Assembly (NCBI GenBank): GCA_964036665.1
Contig: OZ038533.1
Span: 1,131,001 to 1,195,000, forward strand
Origin: Gordius sp. MW1
Lineage: Eukaryota > Nematomorpha > Gordioida > Gordea > Gordiidae
DNA length: 64,000 bases
Direction: 5' to 3'
This document shows, piece after piece, positions 1 through 11,359 of the stretch; within the stretch, counting starts at the first letter, position 1; each line of letters opens with the position of its first letter. The notes beneath the pieces were generated by a model. The model was not told the origin of the DNA. It saw nothing but the letters and a program-made list of their open reading frames with translations, and made no database searches. The position numbers were made by a program, and so were the translations under genes.

Positions 1-3000
1 CGTGAGCATCTATTGCGGCAGGAGGTCAGTCGACAAAATCGTCTTACGTCGAGAAGTAGGTCTACAGAGATTTCGATCCCCTATTCAACCCCGCACAGAC
101 GTTCCCCAAGATTGGTTTTGGTATCACCAAAAATATGAAGAAAAGGCTACCCAATGCCGACAGCCTTGCAATTATGCCCCGCTTTCCTCGTCAAACCCAT
201 AGGCCTGCCAGAATCCGCGACACCTGGTTCAGGCCATAACACCAGTCGCTTATTTTTTATTTACGATAAATCAACCGAATTTCGTTTTTTAATAGATACC
301 GGCGCGGAACTCGTCATACCACCACCACGTAACCACCGTCTCACCCCCTCACACATCCTCCTCTAAGCCGCAAATAACCGTTCTATACTGACCTAAGGCC
401 AGAAATCAATGGAACTGGACCTTAGCTTGCGGAGAAGCCTTCAATGGGTTTTTACAATCGAGGACGTTAAGACACCTATCATCGGGGCTGATCTTTTAAA
501 TCATTATAACCATCTCGTTGATATACGTCGCAAATGTTTGTTAAACCTTAAGACTACTTGAAAGTCTTATGGGCGATATATTGACTCGAACTTGTATAAT
601 TTACAACTCACAATAAAGATCGATTCACCATATTTTAAAAATGTGTTGAAAGAGTTCCCCGATATTTATGCCCCTCCAAATTACAGGTCACGCGTAAGCC
701 ACCAAGTAGTCGACCACATACGTACACAAGAATCATTCGTTTATGCCAGACCTAGACGCTTAGACCCTGTCAAGGTAAATATTGCCAAATAAGAATTTGC
801 ACACATGCCCGAACTCGGCATAATTCAACCCTCAGAAAGCCCCTGGAGTTTTCCACTGCACATGGTTCCGAAAAAAACTGCAGGATATTGGCGACCGTGT
901 GGAGATTAACGAGCCCTTCACATTCTAACGATACCGGATCGTTACCCCTTACCACACCTACACGATTTCTCGCTCAACCTAGCCGGCACAACCATCTATA
1001 CAAAAATAGATCCAGTCAGAGCTTACCATCAAATACCCGTAGCCTTGGAAGACATCGCAAAGACTGCAATTACTACACCTTTCGGTCTTTAAGAATTTTT
1101 GCGAATGCCTTTTAATTTACGAAATGTTGCTCAAACATTCCAACGCTTTATTGACCAAAATCTCCGTGGTCTCAATTTCACCTTCGCATATTGACGATAT
1201 TTTAATCGCAAGTACATCAACTAGTGAACATTTAGACCGCTTACGTCAGGTTTTTACACGATTAAGAGAGTTTGATATAAAAATTAACCTGGACAAGTGC
1301 CAATGGGGATGTTCTTCTATGGATTTCCTAGGACATCAAGTTTCCCCACAAGGTATAACGCCAACACCAAAGAAGATCTCGCCAATCAAGAATTTCGCCA
1401 CCCCAACCACTAAGACACAACTACGTCGTGTCGTGGGAATGGTGAATTTTTACAGGCGTTTTAAACCTAACTGTGCACTCCTTCTACAACCACTGACTAA
1501 TGACGCAAAAGGACCATTGGACATGACGCAGAGCGCACACGGCGCATTCCACGAGATTAAAATAGTGCTCAATGAAATCTCGACCCTTATTCATTTGGTG
1601 GATGGTGTCAACATCTCTATTACAACCGACGCGTCAAACTCTGCCATCGGACCGTTCTACATCAGATCGTAAAAGGACAAATCAGTCCTTTATCCTTTTT
1701 CTTCCTGAAATTGAGCAAAACACAAACTCGATACAGCAGTACATTCGAGAGAGAACTGCTAGCAATTTATGTTTCAATTAAACATTACCGACACATTTTA
1801 GAAGGTCGCGACTTTACAATTCTTACTGATCACAAACCGTTAACTTACGCTCTCAATTTTAAATCCGACAAATACTCGCCGAGCGAAATACGACAATTAG
1901 ACTATATCTCACAATTTACTTCAGATATACAGTTTATTAAAGGTAAGGCGAATATAGTAGCAGACACTTTGTCCCGAATCAATATCGATTACATACAACA
2001 ACCAAACTCCATTCAAAAACCAAACACATCACTCACAGAAAGAATTACTATGACACAAAAACAAGAGCAATATCAACTATAAGAGCTCGAAAGCCTTAAA
2101 CTGGAACAACGCTTAATTCCAAGTACAAATTTAACTATTACGTGCGATACATCTACATCGATTTCGAGACCTTTAGTGTTAGGACGCTCCGACGCATAGT
2201 TTTTTTATCAACTACATGGTCTTTCTCACTCAGTACGCCCAACACTTAAAATAATCGCCCAATGTTTTATCTGGCCGGGAATGAACAAAGATGTACGCGA
2301 TTGGACAGAGCAATGCATTGCATGTCAAAAATGCAAGGTAAATAGACACGTAATATCAACCCCAGACACGTTAGCTGAACCAGACGCACTGTTTAGCCAC
2401 GTACATGTAGATCTCGTCGGACTTTTACCACCTTCTAATGGCCACATTTACATTTTTACTGCCGTTGATCGTTTCACCCGATGGCCGATTGCAATTCCCA
2501 TTAATGACGCAACAGCCGAAACCGTTGCACGCACATTTTTGACACGCTGGATAGCCAATTTGGTGTTCCAGCTACATTAACCACGGACCGGGGACCGCAA
2601 TTTTAATCAACCCTTTTTAAACAATTATCTAATTTACTAGGTTATCACCATATCACTACGACAGCTTACCATCCACAATCCACAAGCCAATGGGATGGTA
2701 GAGCGATTTTACCGACAGCTCAAAAGTTCAATCATGACAAAAGGTGACGTTACCCGTTGGTCCGACCTAATTCCCCTTGTACTCCTAGGGATTCGCAACA
2801 CCGTCAAGGAAGACCTCGCCTGTTCAAGCGCTGAGCTGGTGTACGGTACTTCTTTACGACTCCCAGGAGATTTTACAGTCGAATTACGACATAAACGCCG
2901 CCGATTACAACCAACGCCTTCGACAGCAGTTCGATGATGTCCGATTTATACCTTCCAGACCACCAAACGTCAAACAACAAATTGCCGAAAATTTATTACA

Positions 3001-3640
3001 TCCACCATGTTTTTAATAAGACTGACCGGCTACGCAAAGCTTGGTTCCCCCCTATGAAGGACCTTTCAAAGTGATCGAAAAGGATACTAAATTTTTTGTC
3101 ATAGACCACAATGGGAGGAAAGACACTGTCTCGATTGATCGATTAAAGCCAGCTTTTCTCGAAAGGTTGATAACCCGAATTCACCAAAACCAAACAGGCA
3201 CTCACCAAACCAAAATTTAAACCAACTTACCATTGTATCTTCTACAAAACCTAGTGCACCACTTTCTAACCCAACCATTACCAAGTCTGGTCGACAAGTT
3301 CATTGGCCCAAAAAATTTGAATTTTGTATGAAATCCGTTTTTACCCAGCGGATGCATCCATTACTATTTAATTGATTGCTCGCGGCATAATACTTATGTA
3401 AGTTTCGAAACTTAATTGACTCATTTACGTTACCTTACTACTTCGCGAAGTTAATTCACCTACCACATTTAGCTCGCGGATTCACCACTAAATGTTAATT
3501 GATTAATGTATTTAAATTAATTCGCGATTATATAAAGACGTGTAAAACTCTTCTTTACAACTTAAGTATTTATTACTTTATAATTTGGTATTTACTTCCC
3601 GATACTATCATTGCAGGCCCATATCTTGTCAATAGAAAGA
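1..3640 (+). mobile_element. Ty3/gypsy-family LTR retrotransposon relic, broken, cut by the window edge
   Basis: The plus strand carries the parts of a Ty3/gypsy element in canonical order: the end of a Gag-like region with a WYH...C...PC motif (about 60-200), an aspartic protease with a DTGA motif (about 250-560), reverse transcriptase with a DDI active-site stretch (about 590-1480), RNase H (about 1500-1980), and an integrase with its zinc-binding N-terminus and core (about 2200-2940), then a short tail. AT-rich sequence at about 3330-3640 is where a 3' LTR would lie, but without the 5' LTR its limits cannot be set. The Gag motif resembles the CHHC type known from CsRn1-like members; that sub-assignment is tentative. 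The copy is clearly broken, with roughly ten or more breaks, and looks old. Confidence 0.85.
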
Positions 3641-5240
3641 TGACATAAAATAAACAAAATTGAGAATTAGATGCTCGTCAAATATCAAAGTAAAGCTCAG
3701 TCAGGGCATTTGGGTAACGATGCGGGCTGGACAACTATTATAAAATTAGATTTTCTGGAAGGCCTAGGCAGGCAAAATAACAAGATTCAAGCGAATCGAC
3801 CTAATAAGATTTTACATCAGGTGAATTTAATTTTGTGTAATATTTTGCCGACTTTTTACTTGGTTTTTTTAATATTTATTAATCTTTTTTCTTATAAAAA
3901 ACGAGAATCAGTTTTATAATTTTTTAAAGATATGACGAAATTACTGTTAAAAATTTAAAAATTTTTTATTTCGGGCGAAACAGGTGGGGTAGCTTTAACA
4001 TTCGGGCTTGGGCCGAATTTAACAAATAGGACCTCTATAATTATATGAATTCTGTGTAAAAAATATAAAGCGTTATAAAAAATAGGAATTGTAAGGTTTT
4101 TATTTTGCCGATTTTCTATCTCGAATTTCAATTGAGCTATGAACATTCTGATGAATTGTTAATAATGTCAATCCATTCTTAATATTCAATCTCCTGACTT
4201 GGAACATTTTGTTCAGTGGTGCATGTGGTAATGGGGATACAAAAAGTAGTCGTCAAATTAGGATGGTTTTAATAAAATTTTATAATTTGTTAGGGTGTCG
4301 AGAGCCTTCTGGAGGCTACAGGTCTCCTAAGTTTGAGATCAATCCATATACCATGAACCATCTTATTTTAGTTAATGTTCCTTTAAATGACTTAAGTAAT
4401 AGACCAAAAAATTTTCCATAAGTTACTAGCCAATAGTTGACAGATTTTGAGAAAACAATATCCAACTTAGTTAGAATTGTTATTTTTTATCGAAAACCGT
4501 TCATTAACTGTATAAGAATTGAGCAAGGAGATATAAATGAGAATTTAAATTATCTCCATATTAGTTGAAATATATATACAACAATTTTGTTTCTTGGCGA
4601 ATTGAGACTAACATCTAAATCATATAAAGCTTTCGCAAGTATAAAAACTTGTTCATCAATACTGTTCCTTATAAATATCTGAGTTACAATGTAATCTGCA
4701 AGTCAAATCATTTGTTGAATTTCAAAATCCCTTTTCAGTTGTTTGTATAGTAAAGAGATATATCTGAAATATCTATCAAAAAAAGATAGGAAAATTTAGT
4801 ATTCAGATTGCCAAAGAGAACTACCCCTTAATTTATAAAATTGCTACTTACTAAGTGTGGAAGCTTGTGGGGAAGATGCTCAATCAAATTTTTGTTAACA
4901 AGTGAACAAGTAAATTCGATAAAGGAAATTAATGATTAAAACTTTTTGCCAAGCATTTAATAAATTAAAAGTATATTTGAACTTTAAAAGTATTTATAAG
5001 TGTCTTAGTCTTTTATGCACCTATAAATACTCTTTATTTATTAATCAAAAGTTTTTTTTTAAATTTTTGATAAGGTCGCAGGGGGGGCTTTCCCGTTTTC
5101 TCCCTCCTTAGCTACGCCACTGCCAAAAGTATAAAACATCATTCGCCTAATTTGCAAATCGTTAAAGCGTCGTTTCGAGAATTAGGATAAAAAAATCTTC
5201 AAAATTTCCATTACCGAATTCATTTTTAAATTTGGTTAAG
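3641..5240. other. AT-rich spacer, no gene seen
   Basis: No coding signal is convincing here. Near 5076-5123 a G7 run is followed by CTTAGCTACGCCACTGCC, which resembles one end of the G-rich MITE family found elsewhere in the window, but no partner end is visible. Confidence 0.5.
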
Positions 5241-5253
5241 GTAATTTACTGAA

Positions 5254-5477
5254 TCGGGGTCAAAGTAGCAGAATGATGAAAAAGTAGCAGAAAAATATTT
5301 TTTTAGATTATCAATTTATTAGAATTAAATCTCAAATGGGGAGGGAATTTGATGTGCAAATAACCCTAACCTAAAACGCCAACCTAAAACACTAACCCTC
5401 CTGAATATGTTAAGTCCTGACCAATCTTGATCAGTTCTGACCAATTTGGCTGCTATTTTTCTGCTACTTTGACCGGG
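5254..5477. mobile_element. MITE-like element with inverted ends
   Basis: The left end reads CGGGGTCAAAGTAGCAGAA (from 5254) and the right end is its near reverse complement, TTCTGCTACTTTGACCGGG (5459-5477). A second GTAGCAGAAAAATA motif follows just inside the left end and is mirrored by TATTTTTCTGCTAC at the right. The interior contains repeated CTAACC/AACCTAAAAC words. The flanks are too AT-rich to name a target duplication, so the superfamily is open. Confidence 0.55.
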
Positions 5478-5883
5478 TGCCATTTTACTTCTGCCCCTTC
5501 ATATCTTAAACAAATTCTTAACCAAGTTTGTAATACAATAACTATGCGTCACATCAACCAGTTTGAAAGTAGTTTAGATAGTATAAAAAATTGCTTTTAT
5601 GCATGACATGTAAGTAATGAAAATTGGTAAAATACATAAGCCGATTACAAATTGGCATGAATGTATAAGTATAAATAACATTTCATAATGAATATTTTTA
5701 AAACTTGTAAACAGTGTTGTGTAACTAACACATGACTTTATAATGTAGCAACCGCAAAAAGTAGAATTAAAAAATAAGTTTAAAGCATTATTGAAGATTA
5801 CAAGATTACAAAATGTTATAAATAACTTAAATATAGACTGCACAAACAATAAATTACAAAGAAAAGTTCGAACTAACTGGATT

Positions 5884-5889
5884 TTTATT
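5884..5889 (-). terminator. candidate poly(A) signal of the GPCR at 5900-7177
   Basis: AATAAA on the minus strand, 11 bases beyond the stop codon. In DNA this AT-rich the hexamer is common, so this is only a candidate. Confidence 0.3.
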
Positions 5890-5899
5890 TCATGATGTT

Positions 5900-7177
5900 T
5901 CATAGAAGCAATCTTTTAACTTCTTGCCACACGATTGCTCTATAATTCGGATTAAATATTATGTTCATGTAAAAGGTGCAACTGACATATAGATATACTA
6001 AAATTGAGGTGACCATATAAGCGTTGGCTATAACTTTTTCAGAAGAAATGGGTAGAAAAAACTCTACCGTCATTTGCATTATGGATGCAGGCAATAGTAA
6101 GACAACAAATTCTAAACTTAATATCAATAAAGTCAAGGCGTGTTGCCTGTTTTCAATAACTCTTTTGCTGTATAATCTATTTGTACTTACATCTATGGTT
6201 TGTGACAATGGAGTAACCCTTACCATCCTAGTTATACTAAATAATTTTCCCATGGTGGTAGGAGGTTTGACTTGAACTATTGAAGAGCCAGCAGAATCTA
6301 GAACATCCCCTTGGCTTTTAGAATCATTGTATGAACGAAAAACTTGAATAATGCTTTTTCCTTTCCTAATGACGAGATATTTGAAAAGTAGCATAATGCA
6401 AAAAGGCAATATGGTCGTGAACAATTCTCGACTTATTTGATATGTTATCCAAAGTTTTTTCGTCGTGTTGTTGGCTTTGTAAAATTCTGTTAATTTATAA
6501 CCGTATGTGTGAATTTTTTTCCAATTTTTATGATCATCAACTAAGTTATAGGTGGAATTGCTGGTTACATTTGAGGATGTATAATTACTGAATGGGGTAC
6601 AAAGAACGACTTTATAAACGTAAAACCATCTGTAAAAGGGAATATACCATAACGTTGCATAAATAAAGCAAAATATTATGATCCATCTCGCACGTTTAAA
6701 GGTAACTATGGATTTGTAGGTAAAAGGGTACACTACGGCTATAAGCTGATTGGCGAAGAACATGAGATAAATGAAAAAACTGAGTGAAATTAGGGGCTTA
6801 GTTAAGACATAATGAAAGTGGGCTAGATATAATATCCAACCTTTAGAAACCCAAAACTTGTTGTTCCGATGATCTCGCCCATGTATTTTGAGTAAAGGAG
6901 AGATAATGATAAACACAACATTTATGGCATTCAATATGAATAGCCATTTTAACAGATATTGGTTAATGGTCAACTTAAGGCTAGATGCCGATTTTCTCTG
7001 TACATGCCGCTGACTAGGAATTTGAACGGGCACTGAAGGAGAAACTAAATATGCCCCAAAAATATTCCCAAACAAGCCAAACACTAGCACTAGTATAGCG
7101 AAAATTTTATTAAATAAATTGAGGCCTTCATTGTCGAATTTATCGAGGAAATCGCTGGCTTTCATACATTTTTCCAT
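5900..7177 (-). CDS. divergent class A (rhodopsin-like) GPCR, intronless
   Basis: A 425-residue open frame from an ATG at 7177; a TTG lies one codon upstream, so ATG was chosen. It has seven hydrophobic segments: TM1 about 22-45 with the G-N pair (37-38), TM2 about 76-98, TM3 about 115-150, TM4 about 163-186, TM5 about 250-271, TM6 about 346-372 and TM7 about 384-405. TM3 ends in NQLIAVVYPFTY, matching the family DRxxAVxxPxxY position but with NQ in place of DR. TM7 ends in NIIFNPNYR, where NPxxY is expected. No cysteine lies at the start of TM3, although the second extracellular loop has one (VVLCTPF) next to several N-glycosylation sites (NYT, NVT, NST). The fold is clear; the ligand is not. 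It may be an orphan lineage-specific receptor. No introns are seen. Confidence 0.85.
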   Translation of the reverse strand: MEKCMKASDFLDKFDNEGLNLFNKIFAILVLVFGLFGNIFGAYLVSPSVPVQIPSQRHVQRKSASSLKLTINQYLLKWLFILNAINVVFIIISPLLKIHGRDHRNNKFWVSKGWILYLAHFHYVLTKPLISLSFFIYLMFFANQLIAVVYPFTYKSIVTFKRARWIIIFCFIYATLWYIPFYRWFYVYKVVLCTPFSNYTSSNVTSNSTYNLVDDHKNWKKIHTYGYKLTEFYKANNTTKKLWITYQISRELFTTILPFCIMLLFKYLVIRKGKSIIQVFRSYNDSKSQGDVLDSAGSSIVQVKPPTTMGKLFSITRMVRVTPLSQTIDVSTNRLYSKRVIENRQHALTLLILSLEFVVLLLPASIMQMTVEFFLPISSEKVIANAYMVTSILVYLYVSCTFYMNIIFNPNYRAIVWQEVKRLLL

Positions 7178-7199
7178 CAACTTTTTATTTAAGTCGAAA

Positions 7200-8290
7200 A
7201 ATGATTAGAAATAACGCTATGACAAAATTAAATCTGTTATTTTATAATGGTAGTGTAATGCACTAGATATGAATTGACTCATCTAAAACAGAAGAGGGAA
7301 GAGGGGGTGGCAAAATTTTTATTTAATGGAGAGAAATTGGAATTTAATAAATGGCACACCTGAGGGATGTTTGTTATTATTGTCATTTCTTCTATAGCAA
7401 ATATACAAGTTGTTTCTCTGAAATCTATAATTTATTTATAATTTTCTTTTAAAATAAAAACAATGTCTAAATTTTAAGAATTTAACCATCAAGAAGTCTA
7501 TATCTTTGGTGATGCCTCTTAACATATGCCATATTTAGCCCATATCTTAGCTTTAAATGCTATACTATTTTTAAAATATTATATCTTTTATGTTACAATT
7601 AAATCAAAATTAAAAAGCTTCGAGATAAATTACAATCATAATAGTGAGCTCACATCAAAGAAAAGTATCGTCTCTAGATTGTGAACGGCTTAGTAGATTA
7701 TAACGAAAGTATGATCAAGGACCAATTTACTGGTGGGACGCCGCCGATTAAAAATACAATTTTTGCCTCAAATAGGATTTAAAATGGGTTTTAAATCATA
7801 AAAATTTAAGTAGGAAACCTAAAAAGACAGATTTTAAAGGAAGCAATCATATCGTTAATTTGGATCTAATTTGGAAATAAAATCCATTAGAGCAGTATAA
7901 AGGGGAAATAACAATAATGATTCCTTAGCACACTATTTGATGTTTGAACAGTAAATTATAATCAATTACACCTTTACTATTAAGATCAAAGCAAACCCTG
8001 TGGCCCTTAAAAGGCTTTTAATTGACCCGCCATTTACAAAAAGACCATTCATGTCAAATTCAAGGTTTTTTCTCTACAATTTTTGCTTTCACTTAGTCCT
8101 TAAAAATGTCAAAATTGAAGGCTCATTTGATGTTAGTTAGTCTATATAAAAAATGAAATTTATTACAAAAAAATAAATGCAGAGATATATGAGATTCATT
8201 GAAACTAGAAATAAATACAATTTAGAATTAAAAAATATCATGACTTATGTAAAAGGCAAACCTTTTTAATTTATATAAATTGCTAAGCAA
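7200..8290. other. AT-rich spacer upstream of the GPCR
   Basis: Nothing coding is recognised. It would contain the promoter of the minus-strand GPCR, but I see no motif specific enough to annotate. Confidence 0.4.
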
Positions 8291-8299
8291 TATATGGGC

Positions 8300-8470
8300 T
8301 CACTTAAGATGAAAGTTGTTTGTCCTGTCTACTTTAGGTTTATAATAGAAATTAAAGACTATAAAAAGTTTTTTGGCCGTGAATGAAGAATCAATTATAA
8401 CCGCTGGTTGATTTTAATTTGTCTGACTCGACCCAGGGCCAATCCTTTTTTTGGCTCAACTGATTACTTT
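8300..8470 (+). repeat. dispersed SINE-like or LINE-tail repeat, copy 1
   Basis: It shares with 14489-14720, 60930-61115 and 62945-63155 an ordered set of short matches: a CCTGTC box, then an ACCGCTGGTTG-like stretch, then TTTTAATTT followed by CGACCCAGGGCCAAT. Similarity is recognisable but eroded. The copies are all in the same orientation. There is no clear tRNA-like promoter box. Confidence 0.4.
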
Positions 8471-8545
8471 TAGAATCTCAACAAATTACTTAAAGCTTGT
8501 CCACCTTGAGAACTACAAATTGGCTAATATTATGTATATCATTAA

Positions 8546-9745
8546 TAGAGCTGTTAAGTAACTAGTTATTTTTATTCAGAAAATTAATTGTAATCAGCTA
8601 CTTTTACCTCAGAGGAACTGTAATTATAGTTAGTTACATTAATTCAATGACTAATCAACTAAAGTCTCAGTTACTTTTTATAAATTTAAAAATCATTAAC
8701 TAAATTAAATATAGTGAGTTACACGTCTAGTTTGTGTTCACCGCCTTAAATTTAAATTTCCTTCGCGGATTAAAGTTAATTACTATTTTAAATTATTAGA
8801 AAATTACAAATATCATAATTAGGTGTATATGAATTTACTGAATATTTACTATACAATTTTTTTTTAATTTTTTGCTAAATTCACATTTAAATTTTGATCA
8901 TTAAGCCATTTGATAATTGCTATAATATAATAGTGATGAAGGTTATTAAATTAATTATATTTTTTAATTATACTGCTTGTATAATTTTAACTTGGTAGGG
9001 AAATTCAAAACAAAACATCTTGGCCAATCTTTGATGACTACAAACAAAAAGAATGCAACTCCAAAATGACATTCATGAAAGCTCCTATAAATACCACTGA
9101 AAATTCATGAGGCACATAAGAAACTTTGGAGATTAATGTTAAGAAATACATCCCCACAAATATGATAAAATCAAAGATAAACCAACAGGGAGGCAGCAAA
9201 CAAAACTGACTTTGTCAACCATTTCAACCTGTGGTAAATTTAAAGTGGATCATACCTGATTAACCTTCATTATAAATGCAAATTTTCAATTTTCACTAGT
9301 TGAAAACAAATATTTTCTAGTGAAACTATTGAACGTGGATCAGTCTTGAAAAGAATAAGAGACAAAAAGAAGACACTTTTAACTATATTGATTCATTGAT
9401 CCCTTACAGTAGTTTAATCTACTAGGTTAGAATTTTGTAAACTTTCAAAGTCGGAAAGCGCCTGTTTAGTCTTGGTAAACTAATATTTAATGAAAAGCGG
9501 ACAAGCTTATTAGGCGACAACATGGAAGATAACGTTCCATTGAAATCGAATCACCATTTATTACCATTTTAATATGTGAATAAAATATATTTAAATTATT
9601 TTTTCTAATTTACCCAAGTAACTTTTTATATAACTAGTTCTATTATGTAAGTAATTGGAACGTATTCATACTTTTGAAAAAATGTAACTGTAATTAGTCA
9701 CATTTTTTTGAAAGTAATTATTCTGTTTTTCAAATAACAAGATCA
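8546..9745 (+). mobile_element. decayed hAT transposon with GTTACTTTT-type subterminal repeats
   Basis: The left end begins TAGAGCTGTTAAGTAACT, and both flanks of the block (8546-8690 and 9605-9725) are crowded with GTAACT/AGTTAC words in both orientations, the subterminal pattern of hAT elements. In between, 9255-9345 (plus) encodes LTFIINANFQFSLVEN followed by KYFLVKLLNVD, which matches the conserved FIxxxxxPFSxVENxxF block of Ac-like hAT transposases. Frames around it are interrupted, so the copy is dead. The right end near 9745 is uncertain and no target duplication could be confirmed. Confidence 0.6.
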
Positions 9746-10911
9746 TGATGAAATCTTTATATTTGTTCAGGATGGGATTTAAGCTATGAGGAATAGGAAT
9801 AAGGGGAGATATTGAACGAGCTGCATAATAAAAGGACACCCTCTTCCCATTTAGGAAGAGGGGTAAAATTATTAAACTCCTTTTTACTACATAGAATTTT
9901 ACCTAATTTATTTTGTATCCGAGAATTAATAATTAATCGAAATCACACAAGAATTAAAATTATTAATCGAAACGCGTATATCAAAATCACTGATGCATGT
10001 TCATGTTGATAAACAATCAAATATGGGGAGAAATAAATAAATAAGTATAAGCGCGTCGGGGGGAGGGGGGTAAAGTCACACACGTACTGAAATTAAATAG
10101 AAAGTAAAAGTATCACTATGTACTTAAAGTTACAGGAAAAGGGGTTACTCAGTGAGTATGCCTCTGATAGGCAGATGTACTTCTCGTATAAGATATAAGA
10201 TCAAAAGATCCGACAATGTTAAGAAATCTAACAATAAATGTTGTAATTAATCGAATGAGATACACTGTTTTACGAGGGGTTGGGGGAAATGGGGAATCCA
10301 CGTATCAAGGGATACGATAGTAATTTTGTAACTTAATTAGTTACTGTGGAAAAGTAGCTTTAACAACGCTAATCATTAATATAATTATGAACTAACATGT
10401 AATGTCGTGTTTTCCAAGGTAAATTGCGTCTTTTTCTTTAAATAAAACTGAATTGAATTTTAAGGGCAACAATCTGGGAATAATTCCTGATGATATTAAA
10501 TCTCGAATATCTGCCAAAATTGTAAATTTGGAACCTGAATCTAAAATTATTAAGAGTATTGTTCTAGAAAAGATGAGACATCAAAAATGTTGAGGCTAGC
10601 CTTAAACATAATACATTTATTTTTTTAATGAATTCGTTTGAGTTATAAATCCAGGTAGTATCGTTTGAATTATAAATCCAGGTAGTAGCCTTGAACAATA
10701 TTTCACTTTTTTTAATGAATTAGTTTGAATAATAAATTTTATATTTGCATTAAATATAAGTAAGCTGGCTTTGTCTATTTTTTTATACTTCTTTCTATGA
10801 CTGTTTTATATGTAAATGAAAACTTTGCACTATGAATTAATTTTAGTTCCCACGTTATGCATTATGTTTAATATATAGAGATTTTCTACTAGGGCTACCA
10901 TTATGAATTCA
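9746..10911. other. spacer with a 27-bp tandem duplication
   Basis: Mostly AT-rich. Two tandem 27-bp units beginning GTTTGA(G/A)TTATAAATCC lie at 10636-10662 and 10663-10689 and differ at about two positions. A G-rich patch sits near 10046-10062. No gene is supported. Confidence 0.5.
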
Positions 10912-11063
10912 CATGAGCGTAGCCAGCCAGCATTGGAATTAGAGGGGGCAATAATGATTTAGGGAAAGGCAAAATGATCATTTTTTGATATTTTAGCCAT
11001 AATTTTTGGATCTAGAGGGAGCAGCCGTTCCTCCCTGACCCCCCCCCCTTGGCTACGCCCATA
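10912..11063. mobile_element. G-rich hAT-type MITE, copy 1
   Basis: Ends are CATGAGCGTAGCCAG and TTGGCTACGCCCATA, imperfect mirror images of the family ends CATGGGCGTAGCCAGG / CCTGGCTACGCCCATG. The interior carries the family words GGGGGCAATAATGATTTAGGG and TAGCCATAAT. The presumed 8-bp flanks (TGAATTCA and AAAATTTA) match at only five positions, so this copy is older or a flank has mutated. It lies 297 bp beyond the SLC13 stop codon, past its candidate poly(A) signal. Confidence 0.7.
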
Positions 11064-11260
11064 AAAATTTAAATATAAAAATTATGTTAAAAAATTAAAA
11101 TAAACTTAGAACATTAATCTATCAGCATCTTTCAAATTTAGATTCAATAATTTCGATTTAATAAACTATAAATTAAATATATAAATATATAGAAATTATG
11201 GACACAATCTTTCAAAAAACGTTGAAACAGCTAGGCCAAGCATAAAAAATGACTAATTGT

Positions 11261-11266
11261 TTTATT
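11261..11266 (-). terminator. candidate poly(A) signal of the SLC13 gene
   Basis: AATAAA on the minus strand, 94 bases beyond the stop codon at 11360-11362. It is plausible by spacing, but the hexamer is frequent in this AT-rich DNA. Confidence 0.3.
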
Positions 11267-11359
11267 ACATTGATAAAAATGCATTCTAAAAGAATGCTTT
11301 AATTGTAAGAATAAACTAGAGTAAAAAAGTGATCATTTCTCTAAACCCAATCAGTTTCT

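Noticed and set aside
3671-3919. 82-codon frame after the LTR-element relic
   Set aside because: No recognisable domain and AT-rich spacer composition.
5358-5402. CCTAACC-like words suggesting telomeric repeats
   Set aside because: Irregular spacing and not a tandem array; they lie inside a MITE-like element.
5574-5903. 109-codon minus-strand frame whose ATG overlaps the GPCR stop codon
   Set aside because: Composition is that of AT-rich 3' UTR and no domain is recognisable; a frame of this length is expected by chance about once in a window this AT-rich.
10423-10593. 57-codon open stretch (includes IIPDDIKSRISAKIV) with protein-like look
   Set aside because: No start codon, no convincing splice partner and no family I recognise; length is within chance.
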